From Gnetum montanum (taxonomy: Eukaryota > Streptophyta > Gnetopsida > Gnetales > Gnetaceae): a stretch of 44,445 nucleotides of DNA. Shown here piece by piece: positions 10,851 to 22,747 of this stretch (its first letter is position 1; each line of letters begins with the position of its first letter). The DNA is taken from contig MNCI01009312.1 in assembly GCA_015680685.1 (NCBI GenBank), forward strand, positions 9,703-54,147, given 5' to 3'. The position numbers and the translations under genes were made by a program. The notes below the pieces were generated by a model. That model made no database searches, had not been told where the DNA came from, and was given only the letters and a program-made list of their open reading frames with translations.

Positions 10851-11714
10851 TGATAAAACCATTTTTTCTAGTGATGTGATATTGTATCAATGATATCGTA
10901 GCCTAATTTACATCATCATTGATGCAATGTCTTGGGATCTATGCAACCTTATAAATACTAGCACTTGGATGCACATATGAAAAGCATTCCATTCTAACAC
11001 TTAGCCAAACTCTTGCAACTTTGTTTTGTAGTTTAGCAATAGAGTAAATGATCACATTGTGGTGTTAAGAAATTGATAGGTGTATTTATTTGAGTGAATT
11101 ATACTTGAACATAATTCATGATCAAAAATAAAGATTGAGATTGCTTTTCATCATTGTAGCATCCATGTATTTTCTCTCTATTTACCTAGAATAATTTTCT
11201 TGCTTTCTTAGTTAATCATTTACACTTCAAGCACTTTATTTCACATGTTATTAGTAAGCAGAATTATATGAGTGGTTTTAAGCACTAAGTATAGTTATCT
11301 AGTAACCTAGTAGTAACGTTACTTGATTTTCTTAGTAGTAATACCACCTGGTAATCCTAGTGATAACTACATGATTCTAAGGTATGTATGGTAGATTAGG
11401 ACTAGATATACATCACATTAGACTAAGATAGATTTGTGTTTTCCTAGTTAGCTAGACTTAGAATTTTATCTTTTATTCAACCATGTTTACAATTAATTAT
11501 GTTAAGAGCCTTAGAACATCAACTAATCATATGCCTCACCAAGAGTTAAACCATACACACAAACTTCACTAACTCAAAATGGGAAGACATCGATCTTGAA
11601 CTTAATACCAATTACTAGAATAATTACATTGTCCATCCATAGATTGTGATTTGGTTGTGTGCAAACACTCGTGACTTGTATGGTAGAGTGTTGTGATACC
11701 TCCACCTCTCATCA
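10851..11714 (+). repeat. 3' LTR of element Z (864 bp)
   Basis: It starts TGATAAA after the polypurine tract and ends CTCTCATCA. The TATA box lies at 10949-10957. The phrases ATGGGAAGACATCGAT (about 11578) and TTGTATGGTAGAGTG (about 11676) correspond to the conserved 3' part of the B and G LTRs. It is followed at once by helicase sequence rather than a primer site, so it ends an element inserted in the helicase. Confidence 0.8.
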
Positions 11715-13183
11715 GCTGATATTGAGCTTCAATGAATAAATTGTCACTCTAAGTTTTTAAAAAAATAGGTAATCTTCAATTAAAATAATATTATGAACAT
11801 CATAACTTTACATTGTGTAGAATTGCAACACAACTATTATTGATGATTATTTAGGTACTAATATAAACTACAAGATAATTTTCATTACAATATATAATCA
11901 ATTCTAATTATCTATTGATCATGTCTTTCAAAGAACAACAGGAATAGGCAAATCATACCTCATCAAAGTAATACAATAAGATTTTCATGATAACAAGACC
12001 AATCATTATTAACATTGGCTCCTACAAATGTTGTAACATTCAACATATTAGGTTAAAAAATACACAATGCATTGCATATTCCAATAGAAATCATTATAAA
12101 ACTCAAAGGACAAAGCCTCATCAAGATTTAGGAACAACTATGGAATAAAAAATACATATAGATTAATGAAATTAGTTTTGTAGGAGGAAAAATTTTAGAA
12201 ACCATCGATACAAGGCTACAATATTTTTCCAACATATTAGGTGCAATTCATTCAAAATTTTTTTTACATTATAATAGTTAAAAGCACACCTTTATTATAA
12301 TTCAAGTACTAAAAATACATAAATTAATTTTATATGATCATTTTGGAGGAAGATCTATGATTTTGATAGTGATCTTACACAACTATCTCATGTGAAAAAT
12401 AAATCACCATACATTACAAATGAAAAAGAGAAGGAGTTATTAAATATGTTCAGTACTATTGTTCCTCCTAAAGCTGTATACAAACAAAACAAAGATCTAC
12501 AATTCCAAATGATTCTACAAAGTATTAGAAGTAGAGTTCCTAAAAAAGATGATTCAAAAACATTAATGAAAAGACCACAAATTTCACCTAAATATGACCA
12601 AGAAAAATATTTTATAAAGTTTTTTCATCTATTTTCATTGAATGAAAAAGTTGACTTACATAATTGAAGAATGCTTTACTACCTAAAGAAGCCAGTTGCA
12701 AGAATTCAAACATCATTTAGCTCATCAAGATCTAAGATGATAGTAGTAAGTGTTGCTGGCTTTATCTTGGCATCGATAATGAAGTATCACTAGATACAAA
12801 ATAGGAAAAGTTATAGTTAAAGATTTATATAGCTAAAGAAGCTAAGGTCATGTTAACTATAAATTTTAATATTTCTGCAATGATGACAAAAACTACCTAA
12901 GCTACTAAAGTATGTTTTGATTGACTTTCTTGAATTTAAGGGATAGATACCAAATTCTCCATTTGCAAGAACTTAGATAAAAAAAATTTAATTTAATTAT
13001 ATAAAAATTAAAATTAAAGTTTCAATATCTCATTGCTGATCATTTCTTTCATAAATCATTAAACAGGTTCCAATTCCTCCTATAGAATGTGATAATTACA
13101 AATAAGTACCACTATAATTGACATGGATCATTACAATACATAAATCCCAAGTATTAACATTGTTAGTGGCTACTGTAGAAATT

Positions 13184-14152
13184 TTATGAGTGGCGGGAAC
13201 CCCCTACGCCCAAACATACAAATGACAAGCATTCATGCATGATCGGGTCAAATTTTGTGGATGGGACTAGTTATGGCATCTAGATTTCTAAGCATTGATT
13301 CCAAGTCACTATCTTCCAACTTGGACTAGTGGTAGCTTTGTCACGTATAGTTTAGTACAAAGTATATGATAATTAATAATGTTAGGATTATTTTACTCCT
13401 AGCAATAAACATAATTGAGAATGAAATTTAATCCTAAGTCCAAGTAATGGAAGTAATGTAAATCTACTCTAGCTTAGAGCAATGAGCATCTAGTCTTGGT
13501 GTACCATACACATCTTGGGATCATGTAACCATTATTGGGTTACCAAGCATTATGCTACTGAGTGAACCAAGCTATAACACTATTTGGATTACCAAATGAT
13601 TACACTTAAATGCTCAAAACCATTCATACTCATTTTGCTTTACTAATGAACAAGTAAAGTAAAATACTTGGAAACATAAATGATTAAAGTAAGAAAATAG
13701 TAAGAACTATCCTACGTAAAATAGTAAAACTAAGTGGATGCTGTAATGATGAAAAGCATTTTTGATCTTTATTTTCAAACATGAACTGTGCCCAAGTACA
13801 CTTCACTCGAACAAAGATTGTAGACAACTGTTGTACACCACACTGTGGGCTTTCACTCTATAGCTAAAACTACAAAAACAAATTGCAAGAGTCTACCTAA
13901 GGATGGAATGAAAATGTATGTGGATTGTGGATTCAAGTGTTGCATTTATAGGGCTACACACATTTTGAGATATCATATCAAAAATAACATAGTGTGTGCT
14001 ATGATATTGTATTATTAACATCATATCAATGACATTAAAAACATGTTGTATAAGGGGATGCTACAAGGTTGAAGTGTTGTAGTAGGTGATGCTACAACAC
14101 CCATGCAACGTCACATCTACAACATTGTAGATGCAATTTCTTAGCCCCTTCA
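13184..14152 (-). repeat. Antisense solo LTR of the A/B/G group inside the helicase
   Basis: Read on the minus strand it begins TGAAGGGG, has TATAAATGCA (about 13950-13941), and ends with the group's terminal block: GGGGGTTCCCGCCACTCATAA corresponds to the GTACCTCGCCACTCATCA end of G. The stretch CCTACGCCCAAACATACAAA at 13201-13220 matches the reverse complement of the B and G LTR ends. Helicase coding sequence stands on both sides, so the internal region has been lost by LTR-LTR recombination. I could not see a clear target-site duplication. The left boundary in minus-strand terms (14152) could be off by up to about 20 bp. Confidence 0.75.
14074..14133 (-). repeat. Inverted repeats at the head of the antisense solo LTR
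   Basis: CATCTACAA (14114-14122) and TTGTAGATG (14125-14133) are perfect 9-bp arms with a 2-bp gap. GTGTTGTAG (14074-14082) and CTACAACAC (14092-14100) are perfect 9-bp arms with a 9-bp gap. The position matches the palindromes in the A and G LTRs but the sequence differs. Confidence 0.8.
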
Positions 14153-14275
14153 TGCTTTATTAATATTGGAGCATAAGAGACAACAGGACTTACATTTGTT
14201 GTAATTTTAAGAGTAATATATCTTAACTATTTGAAATTTTTCTATCTTTTGATTTGAAGACTCAAGAATTACAAT

Positions 14276-15213
14276 AGGTATCAACATTAAAAGATGTAAA
14301 GTAGAAGAAGCTAGACTCCAACAATTGTAGACTGGTCATTAGATACATATTATTCCTCATTATCCTTATCATGGCTATGCCTCCTATGTTGCTACTTGCT
14401 ATGCTTTCTTTTTTGATGTTGTCATCTTTCTTCTCACTCTTGCCTACTTTCTTTTCTTTCATCCCTATCATGGTGTTCTTTGTCATCTTTACCTTTTCCA
14501 CAATCATTGCCCCTTCATTCATAGTCATGTTCATCTTCATTAGGCTTGATAATGAAGATGAGGATGAGGATTAAGAGCTAGAAGATTTATTCTAGCTTGT
14601 TATTCTTTGGTCCCTTTCTTATTCTTTATATTGATGTTTGGAAAACCTTGACCTTGAAGTCCTTATGATTTTGGGTGCAACTGTCCCCTTCTCTTGGTTT
14701 CTTGCAAGATTAAATGAAACCATTATTAGGTTTTTCATCTTAATCAAAGGAAGGAGGACTTTGGCATTAAGATTTTCTTGATGAGTGATTGGTGTCCTCC
14801 TATTCTAAATATGATGTTAGTTGAATTACAACCCCTTTTTCTTTGGAAGCTTCATAGTGATCCTCCATGTATTTATCCTTTCATAGTTTGACCTCTATTG
14901 ATTTGTATTTCCTAGAGATATGATCAACCACTTAGTACTCTAGGGTTGCTACTTTAAGCCCAAACTTTAATGATGGATGAACATTAATGGAATTACATGA
15001 TCAAGTGGCAACACTAGGTTATCCTTCAGGTATCTCCATTACAACTATTCATCTTGATGAATAATAAAGATGAATTGCACATGATAAGGATTTGAATATG
15101 TGTAGACAACTTTAATCTGTTAGGGGTACATCCTTCATCTTCTTTCTTAATCTATCATGTAATCTTGTGGAATTATCCATAGGTAGAGAATAAACCCTAT
15201 GAGAAAAATACAT
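14276..15213 (-). pseudogene. gag: Antisense gag of an A/B-type element, decayed
   Basis: Read on the minus strand from an ATG at 15213 (SHRVYSLPMDN, compare the gag starts of B and G). A block FIFIIHQDE followed by DNLVLPLDHVIP (about 15050-14980) corresponds to FTFILHQDEKLWW and NIVLSPDRSVP in B. EDHYEASKEKG corresponds to QHYESMKGK. The left part (about 14580-14340) encodes a very charged linker rich in D, E, K, R and H, like the His/Ser/Asp-rich linker of the B gag. At least one frame change lies near 15110. Stops are mainly TAG and TAA. It is bounded on the left by the end of the helicase. Confidence 0.7.
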
Positions 15214-15507
15214 CTTTTTAGTTTGTTTTAAGTATTCATTGAATAAAATATTGCTATTTTTATATGATATGTAATTGTAATTGCATTTACATAAGTAAAA
15301 CATAAGATTGAATTAACACATCAAAGGATTCACTGACACATAAGCGTCAATGAAATTAAAATTAATGTTTTTTGTGTGTTAAAACCTTGAAAATGTACAA
15401 TTGGTTACTATGTTTTATGAGATACTTGAAGGCCTAAGGAAGATAAATTTGGCTCTTCAAGAAGACCAAGTAGAAAGTAAGAATTGATAATCTAGCATGT
15501 TAGTGTT
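15214..15507. other. Probable leader remnant left of element B
   Basis: This stretch follows the antisense gag start. By position it could hold a leader, primer site and LTR end in antisense. AAGCGTCAATGA near 15342-15353 vaguely resembles a decayed tRNA-Asp-type site, but I cannot support it. No other content is recognised. Confidence 0.3.
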
Positions 15508-16355
15508 TGATGAGTCATGTTCTGACATGCTTTGATATCGAATACCTAATATCGGATACCCGATATCAGAGCTTAGGATGCATTATCAAATATCCAATAT
15601 TGCAGGGTATATACCAACTTATAAATATAGTGCTTGGGCTTACAATTTTGATATCAACATTTGTCATAGTTAGCGAAGCTCCTATAGTTTGTTTTTTTCA
15701 AAGTTAAAATATTTTCTAAGTGCCCACAATAGAAGTCTAAGTGTGTACAGATCTTTGTTTGAACACTAATGTACCTGAGCATAGCAGTGTGACGAGAATA
15801 AAAATGAACCCTTTTGACAATCCTTGCAGCTCTGAGAATAGATTAATGTTTCCTTGATGCATTTAATATTCATGCACTTTATTCTCATGCACTTCACTTT
15901 GATGCACTTTAATTAAGTAATTAATTTCCAATGGGTAATGAACACAAGCACTACCACCTTGAGCATATGTGTAGCACTAGGTAACCTAGAAATGCTTAAC
16001 GTTTGGTAACCCAGCAAGGCTATATGTGTTTAGGAAAGTGGGATGGGTACTTGTGTTAGGCTAGCTAGGTAGTAGATGAATTAGATCTTAAATTACTTTA
16101 CCTTTCATTCTTGTTGTAGGAAACTAAACTTATAAAATACAAAATGATAAAAATCACATGACTCGGTTGCACTTAACCATATACTTGTACTTCACAAGTG
16201 GAACTGAGAAGACAACGAACATTCTCAATGTCCATTTCACTTTCTAGAGGAACTATTGCACTAGAGAACTATAAGTTTACGCAATTCAAATGAATTGTGC
16301 ATGAATGCGTTAGTGATTTGTATGGTTGGGCGTAGTGGTACCTCACCACTCATCA
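15508..16355 (+). repeat. 5' LTR of element B (848 bp)
   Basis: It runs from TGATGAGTCATG to CACTCATCA. The TATA box (TTATAAATATA) is at 15619-15629. Inverted arms TGATATCG (15533-15540) and CGATATCA (15561-15568) mark the head and look like a loosened form of the palindrome in G. It matches 24709-25565 along its length. Confidence 0.9.
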
Positions 16356-16356
16356 T

Positions 16357-16374
16357 TGGCACTATTGCCAGGGA
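16357..16374 (+). other. Primer-binding site, tRNA-Asp type
   Basis: TGGCACTATTGCCAGGGA lies one base after the LTR. It fits the complement of the 3' end of plant tRNA-Asp (TGGCGCCGTTGCCGGGGA) with four differences, each a C-to-T or G-to-A change. It would prime minus-strand DNA synthesis. Confidence 0.8.
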
Positions 16375-16516
16375 CCTTTTGGTTGTTTCATGCACTATCT
16401 AGGATTTAGTGAAAAATTATTCAAATTGTTGAAATAAACCTTAGAGTCATATCACATCTTAAGATTACTACAACAATTTTAAGAAGCACACTGCACTTTT
16501 TATTCTCTAACATAAA

Positions 16517-18960
16517 ATGTCTTCTTCTTACAAGATTGATTCTCTACCCAAGTTTGACAAAGTACATCTACCAGTGCCTCAACAATATCGAGTGGTATAT
16601 GCTCATCTTGATGAGTATGTACCAAATTTCACCTTCATCCTACATCAGGATGAAAAGCTATGGTGGCATGATATGGAGAGCAACATTGTGTTGTCACCTG
16701 ATCGATCTGTTCCTGCAATGCTCCATTAAATGCTTATACGATGGGGTAGCCAAGAACTTCATGCTAAGTATGTTGTGCAAGATAGTAATGCCAAGGATTA
16801 TCATCCCACTAAGGCACAACATCTTAGGGATTTCCAATTAGAATAACATTATGAATCTATGAAGGGAAAAAATTTAATGATTCTCCATTCTTGCTATACC
16901 AAAAAGATGGTGGAGAGCCCTTCTCTGGGGGTTTTCCATTCAATGAAATTTTTCTTTTTGACTTAGGTGAATGAGGTCAAAATTAGAAATTGTAGTCCAC
17001 GATTCACAATCCTAGTTCTAGTAAGAATGAATCCAATGATGAAGAAGGATCCACAGAGGCAAGTCAAGGTAGGGATGCAGACAAGAAACAAGGTCATTAT
17101 CATCATCATGATCACTGAAGAGGTGGTAGTAGGTACCATGATGGTGCTAGTCCTCCTTCCTCTTCACATTCACCATCATCCTCTTCTTCTTCTAGCTTTG
17201 ATCACAACTATAGGGGGTATGACCATGATGAAGGTAACTGACGATACCAAAATGATTAGGGACCATTGAGCAAGGCAAAACCAAGGGTGCAAGCATTCAA
17301 GAGAGAAAAAATTCTATAAAAAAAGGGGTATTAGAGGGCATCACAGGCACCAAAATCAAGGCCTTGATGAGCCTTTTCTTACTACCTGAAGCATGCTAAA
17401 CATTGCAGAGGTAATACAAATTCCAACAAGGCATGAGAAGGACAGTCAGATGAAAAGGTTAGACTTGAATAATATCCCTAGATTTGAAGGGGGATATAAC
17501 TTAGACTCACATAACCATCTTCAAGCTTTTCAAGATGCATGTGCCTTGTAGAACATAGAGAATGAATGGAAAAAACTTAGGTTGTTCCCACAAACACTTA
17601 TTAAAGAAGAAAAAAACTAGTATCGGTCCTTAGAACTAAAATCTATTTGATGATGAAGTATAATTCTTGAATTATTCAATGACAAATATCAAACATACTT
17701 TACAGTGTCCAACTTGAGAAGGAAAATTCAAGGATGGAAACAAAGAACACACAAACCCTTAGATGCCACCATCGACTAATACTATTCCTTAATGCACGAA
17801 TGTCTTGGCCATGGTTATTCTCAACTAGATCAACTTTGCCACGTTGTAGACAAGATTCAATCTGAAATGAGGAGAACCCTTGGCATATATGCCCAAGGAT
17901 GACTATTAGAGTTAAGCATCCATCAAATCCAAAGATTGATTGAACAAGTAGCAAAAGAGGAAGTTGAATTGAGAAAACAAGAAAGTGTAGAAGAGTATAA
18001 CTGCCATCCTTCCATCTAGAAGAGGGAGGTTCAATTTTGAAATAGTGAGGAAGAATTAGCACTTGATGAGGTGTTGAATAGGAAAGCCTTGAAGATTCAA
18101 AAATTTCAATCTAAAATTACAACCAAGGTTGATCAATTATGGGACTCCATGCATAACAAATTTCAAGCTATCCTAAAAATTGCTAAAGAGTCCAAAGAAC
18201 AAGGTAGTGATTGTGAGCATAGGAGGCACAATGAAGTTGAATGTGCCTATGAAAAAGGTAAGGGCAAGATTGCTACAATAGAAGAGGTTGCAAAAAGAGA
18301 ATTAGATGATGATGATGATGGATGTGACGTTTGTCAATATGAACATCCTAAGGGATGTTTCCCCATAGTGTCACACTTGGGGTGTATGCTTTGAATCCAC
18401 AACCAACACAAAGGAAAACATCTAGAAGATTACATTATCCTCAAGGTAAATCTAGTTAGTTCCACTAGCAACAACAATATTACCCAAGTGGAATCCCACC
18501 CCAACCATATGAGCAATATCAATAGTGGTAGCAACCACAGTCATGGATGCTAGAACCACCAAGGTAGTGATACCCTTATCGACAACCTGATCCATATGGG
18601 TATTAGGTTTCGCAATCCTTGTCTCCACGTGACTCCTCTAGTCGCATTTCTACTTTTCAATCTCACTACCACCCTTATGATTATTATTGAACTCATTCTC
18701 CATGTAAAAGAAGAGATACGACTTCTTACCCTTATATTCCTCCTATTCCTGCACATCTTCCTTCTCTAGCCACACAGTTACCACCTACTCCACCTATGCA
18801 GGGTGAACTCCCCACTCAACTAGAACAACAAAACACTACCAGAGTCATTAATCTATAATTGAATCATCAACCAAGTGGTTCAAGTACTCGATCAAAGAAA
18901 AATACATTTCTTCTGACCACATAGTCCACCTAAGCCCTCAAATACACCTATGGTTGACAA
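16517..18960 (+). pseudogene. gag: Element B: gag, decayed
   Basis: The start ATG at 16517 (MSSSYKIDSLPKFDKVHLP) lies 142 bp after the primer site and is matched by the gag starts of G (44376) and of the two antisense copies. The N-terminal part includes FTFILHQDEKLWW. A linker rich in His, Ser and Asp (about 16990-17250) is in a shifted frame. The capsid-like core follows in frame 2 from about 17455 (IPRFEGGYN, then about 300 codons rich in Q, K and E). A zinc knuckle CDVCQYEHPKGC is at about 18327. The C-terminal part (18400-18870) is rich in P, Q and Y. About a dozen or more stops break it. Gag would form the virus-like particle and bind the RNA. Confidence 0.85.
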
Positions 18961-19900
18961 CCCTATTTCTTTTTCTTCCTTTGTATCAAATTCCTTTGAG
19001 TCCCCTTCAAACTAAACATCACCTAGGATCCACATTGTAATGCTTACTCATGCTATATCTGATTGGATCCATGCTAGAAAACTTTCTAGGAAATTAGTCG
19101 ATCCTAGAAGTTCTCTCATTTATTTGTAGATTGTTGAGAATGAATCGTCCAAATCTCTTCTCAATTTTTGTTTTGGTGTCAACTTGACCTCTCATAAGAT
19201 GTATAATACATGGAACCTGTATCCTTTTAAAAAGAGCAATATCATATTAGAATTGGTAGACTAGTCCATCACTATTTTCTTGGGACTAGTAGAAGACATT
19301 GTGATCACTGTTTGTGGGTGGTATTATCTTGCTGATTTCCTAGTAATCAAAGTAAAAAATTGTAAAGAGGACTTTCCAATCATCATGGGAAGGACATGGC
19401 TAAGTATTGTTGATGCAAGAACGAGCATCAAAGATCTTTCCTTGAAAATATCCAAAGAAAATGCATTCAAAAAGATCAAGAAGAAGTGAGTTCCATGCAT
19501 TGTGTACAGTGATACAGGGTGCAATTGTGTGTAGAAACTCTGGGTAGTGAAATGAGCATAAATCTTTACATGAAAGTAGTGTGCATTGGAAGTAAAAATT
19601 CAAAGGTGTCTGTATGCAGTAACCACAAAATAGGAGGGCACCTAGTGGCTAATCATTGATTTTCAGAGCAACACACTTTGCATGGAACTAGTTGAGAGCT
19701 TGGCATGTGCATATGTCGTAGGCAAAGATGAACTAGAGTAAGTTCATCACCAACTCTCTAATGATGCAAATGATGATACCTATTAGCGAGAGTTGGAAAT
19801 TCTTGAAAATTTCAAGCAAGATCCCCTTGAGTTGAAACCTCTACTGGCTAGCATGAAATATGTATTTTGAAGAATGGGAAGCTAGTAATAGCTAATGCAA
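18961..19900 (+). pseudogene. Element B: retropepsin-like protease, decayed
   Basis: It aligns with 500-1440 of element A. The active-site DSG is lost: the position reads SLLNFCFGVNL near 19155, against LLDSGFGVNL in A. The second half is kept as FPIIMGRTWLSIVDAR (19373-19420). The frame is open from 19280 to 19486 and then broken by TGA and several TAG codons. Confidence 0.75.
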
Positions 19901-22747
19901 ATATTACTCTAGAATAAAAAATGATGCTATTGAATGTGGCTGAAAAATGGGTAGTAGCTTTTTCCTAGTCATATCCTAAGCTCACACGGATTGCTCCTAG
20001 GATATGCCAGCATTACATCTACACTGATCCAGCCATGAAGCCAAAGAGATAGTTATGGAGATAATTGAACCCCAAATTGAAGCATATTATCAAGGAGGAA
20101 ATTGGAAAAATCCTCAAGGTAAGGTTCATTTATCCCATTGTGGATCGCAAGTGGGTTAGTCCACTCATGATTGTGCCAAAGAAAGGTGGCAAGTGGTGGG
20201 TCTGCACCGATTTTTGGCTGTTAAATATGGCAACATTCAAGGACCATTTTCCATTATCATTTGTTGATCAAGTGTTAGACACAATATCTAGGCATTGCTA
20301 CTACAATTTCCTAGATGGTTATAGTGGCTACAACCAAATCCAGATTGCATCAAAGGACTAGGCCAAAACAACATTCACAAGTTCCTAGGGGACTTTTGCA
20401 TATCACAAGATGCCTTTTGGTCTATGCAATGCCCCTGCTACCTTTTAATGCTTGGTTCTAAGAATTTTTTTAATAGAAAATTAGTAGTGGGGTGGAAGTC
20501 TTCATGGATAACATCTCCACCTATAGAGTTACATTTAAGCAAGCCCTGTACTGCCTTGAGTAAGTACTGAAATGATGTGTTGAGAAAAATCTTAGGCTCA
20601 ACTAGCAAAAGAGTCATCTAATGATCTAGGAAGGCATTGTATTGGGGCACAGAATATCACAAGCAGGAATTGAGATCAACCTTGAAAAAATAAGGGTCAT
20701 GCAAGGAATAACCCACCAACTAGAAACTATCAAAGATATTTTTCTATCATTCCTTGGACATACTAGCTACTACCGGTGATTCATAGGGAATGTTTCTAAA
20801 ATTGCAAAATCATTGGTAGAACTAACAAAGAAATATGCTCCATTTATTTGGACTGTAGAATGTGAATAAGCATTCCAATAGCTGAAAGAGAAACTTGTAG
20901 AAACTCCAATCCTACAAGCCCCTGACTAGTCTAAACTATTTCATGTTATGACAGATGCATCAAAGTATGCCTTTGGAGCTATGCTTACATAGATGGATGA
21001 TAAGAAATGTCCATATTACATTCACTGCACTAGCATTGTGGGTGCACAACTGAACTACACCACCATAGAAAAAGAATTGATGTCAAAGGTGTTTGCTCTA
21101 GAAAATTTTAGACATTATGTGCTCGGATACAAAGTGTTTGTGCATATAGATCATAGTGCCATCCACTTCTTGATGAACAAGCCAATGGTGAGACCTTATG
21201 TCATCCAGTGGCTAGTGATCTTATACGAACTCGATCTCCTAATGGTAGATCAAAAGGGCACTAAGAATGTGGTTGCTAATCACTTGTCTCAGTTACCATG
21301 GGACAACAAAGAGGAAGAAAGCCCACTATCTAATATGTTTCTTGATGAACTTCTCTTTACTAGGGCTATAACTAAACAATTGCCTAATGAGCCCAAATGG
21401 TATGATGGCATTCTCACCTATGTTCTCACCTAAGAGAATTCGCAAGAGTTGGACCACCAGGAGAAATAACAGTTTCTTCACTAGGTAAAATGCTTCATCA
21501 AGATCAATAGACACCTCTACAAGGTGTGCACCAATGACATGGTTCGATGGTGTGTCCCTAATATTGATTAACTATGTATTCTCCAATATGCTCACAAAGG
21601 TCCTTATGGAGGCCACTATGTTGGGAGATGCATGACCATTAAAATCTTGATGGCAAGATACTATTGGCCAACAATCTTCAGGGATGCTCACCAAGATGTC
21701 TACTCTTGTAAATGATACCAACGAGATGATGGAATGAATGCTCAAATGAAGGAATCTCAATAATGGATTCAACCACTGGAATCCTTTAACATCTAGGACA
21801 TTAACTTCGTGGATCCCATCACACCCATGTCAAATGGAAAGGCTTGCATCATAGTCATTGTTGACTATTGTATGAAATGGGTAAAAATAGTAGTTGTCAT
21901 CAACTATACATATTGTACTGCTTCTTGGTTTGTACATAAAAATGATGTAAACAAGTTTGGTGTGCCATGTGCATTAATTTATGATAATGGAACTCACTTT
22001 ATAGGCAATACTTTCCAAAAGCTCATGCAATTCCTAAGGGTTGAACATAAACTCACAACACCCTACCATCCCCAAGCCATTGGTCAAGTTGAGGTTACCA
22101 ATAGGAAAATCACAAGGATTCTAACAAGAATTCTTAGTAAATATAGGAAAGACTAGAGTAAAAAACGTAACGATGCCCTTTGGGCTTACCACTCAACATA
22201 GAAACTTCCTATAGATTACTCTCCCTATGAGCTTGTATACGGAAAATTACCAACACTTCTTATTCAATTTGAGCTCCATACACTATCGACAGCCTCTGAC
22301 CTCGACCTCAACTTGAGTCTAGCATAAAAAGAAGGATTAATGAATCTCAACTTGCTAGACGAGAATCAATTAGTGACCTTATCATCTAACAAGTTGCACA
22401 AGGCCTACAACAAAAAGCGTCATGACCTTAAAATCAAGAAAGTCAAATTTCAATCAGGAGATAAGGTTCTCTACTAGAACCCCACACATGTACCTCAACA
22501 AAATAAGTTCTAGAAATTGTGAGAAGGACCTTATATAATTTATGAAACTTTTGCTTCAAGGGCCATGATGATCTACAAACCTAAAATCCTAGATAAGATA
22601 CATTTGGTCAACATACAACAGGTCAAACCTTTCCATGAGCATAAGTTAGAAAATACAACAAATGCCTCATCAGATGAACAGCCACCCTCCATATTTTGGA
22701 TCTCCTCCTTTCCACTTAGTTGTGGGAAAAATGGTCATCCACAATAA
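19901..22747 (+). pseudogene. pol: Element B: pol (RT, RNase H, integrase), decayed
   Basis: RT from about 20065 includes IYPIVDRKWVSPLMIVPKK and DGYSGYNQIQI (about 20315-20350). The catalytic box is VFMDNIS near 20500, so the second Asp has become Asn. RNase H (20940-21300) includes GAQLNYTTIEKELM and VVANHLSQLP. Integrase follows: zinc-finger region near 21590-21720, first core Asp changed to Asn (INFVD, about 21800), second Asp kept (YDNGTHF, about 21980), Glu kept (GQVEVTN, about 22085). The RT is in frame 1 and the rest in frame 2, so an indel lies between. The C-terminus ends around 22747 with a TAA. The protein would copy the RNA into DNA and insert it. Confidence 0.9.

Larger units (their letters stand above)
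11715..14275 (+). pseudogene. PIF1-type helicase (Helitron-like), decayed and split by a solo LTR
   Basis: The motifs of the PIF1 family appear in the usual order. Walker A is TGIGKSY (about 11938). APTNVVTFNILG and NALHIPIE lie at about 12018-12085. A Walker B relic, INEISFVGG, is near 12165 (Asp now Asn), and FGGRSMILI near 12341. FHLFSLNEKVDLHN and KPVARI lie at 12625-12705, AKEAKVMLT near 12833, and ITIHKSQVLTL at about 13118-13152. The frame resumes after the solo LTR with INIGA and GLTFVVILRV (about 14165-14220), the family's GLTFVAISRV block. Such helicases in plants mostly come from Helitrons, though the Rep part is not in the window. Stops and frameshifts abound. The N-terminal end was cut off by the insertion of Z. 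Confidence 0.85.

Noticed and set aside
14371-14574. Open frame on the + strand that looks like a hydrophobic membrane protein
   Set aside because: It is the antisense shadow of the Lys/Glu/Asp-rich gag linker on the minus strand; such linkers give Phe/Leu/Ser-rich complements.
614-21433. TAG as a reassigned sense codon, since TAG is so frequent in the frames
   Set aside because: TAA and TGA also occur in frame, catalytic residues are lost as well, and frameshifts exist in pol. Decay of methylated DNA explains all of this.
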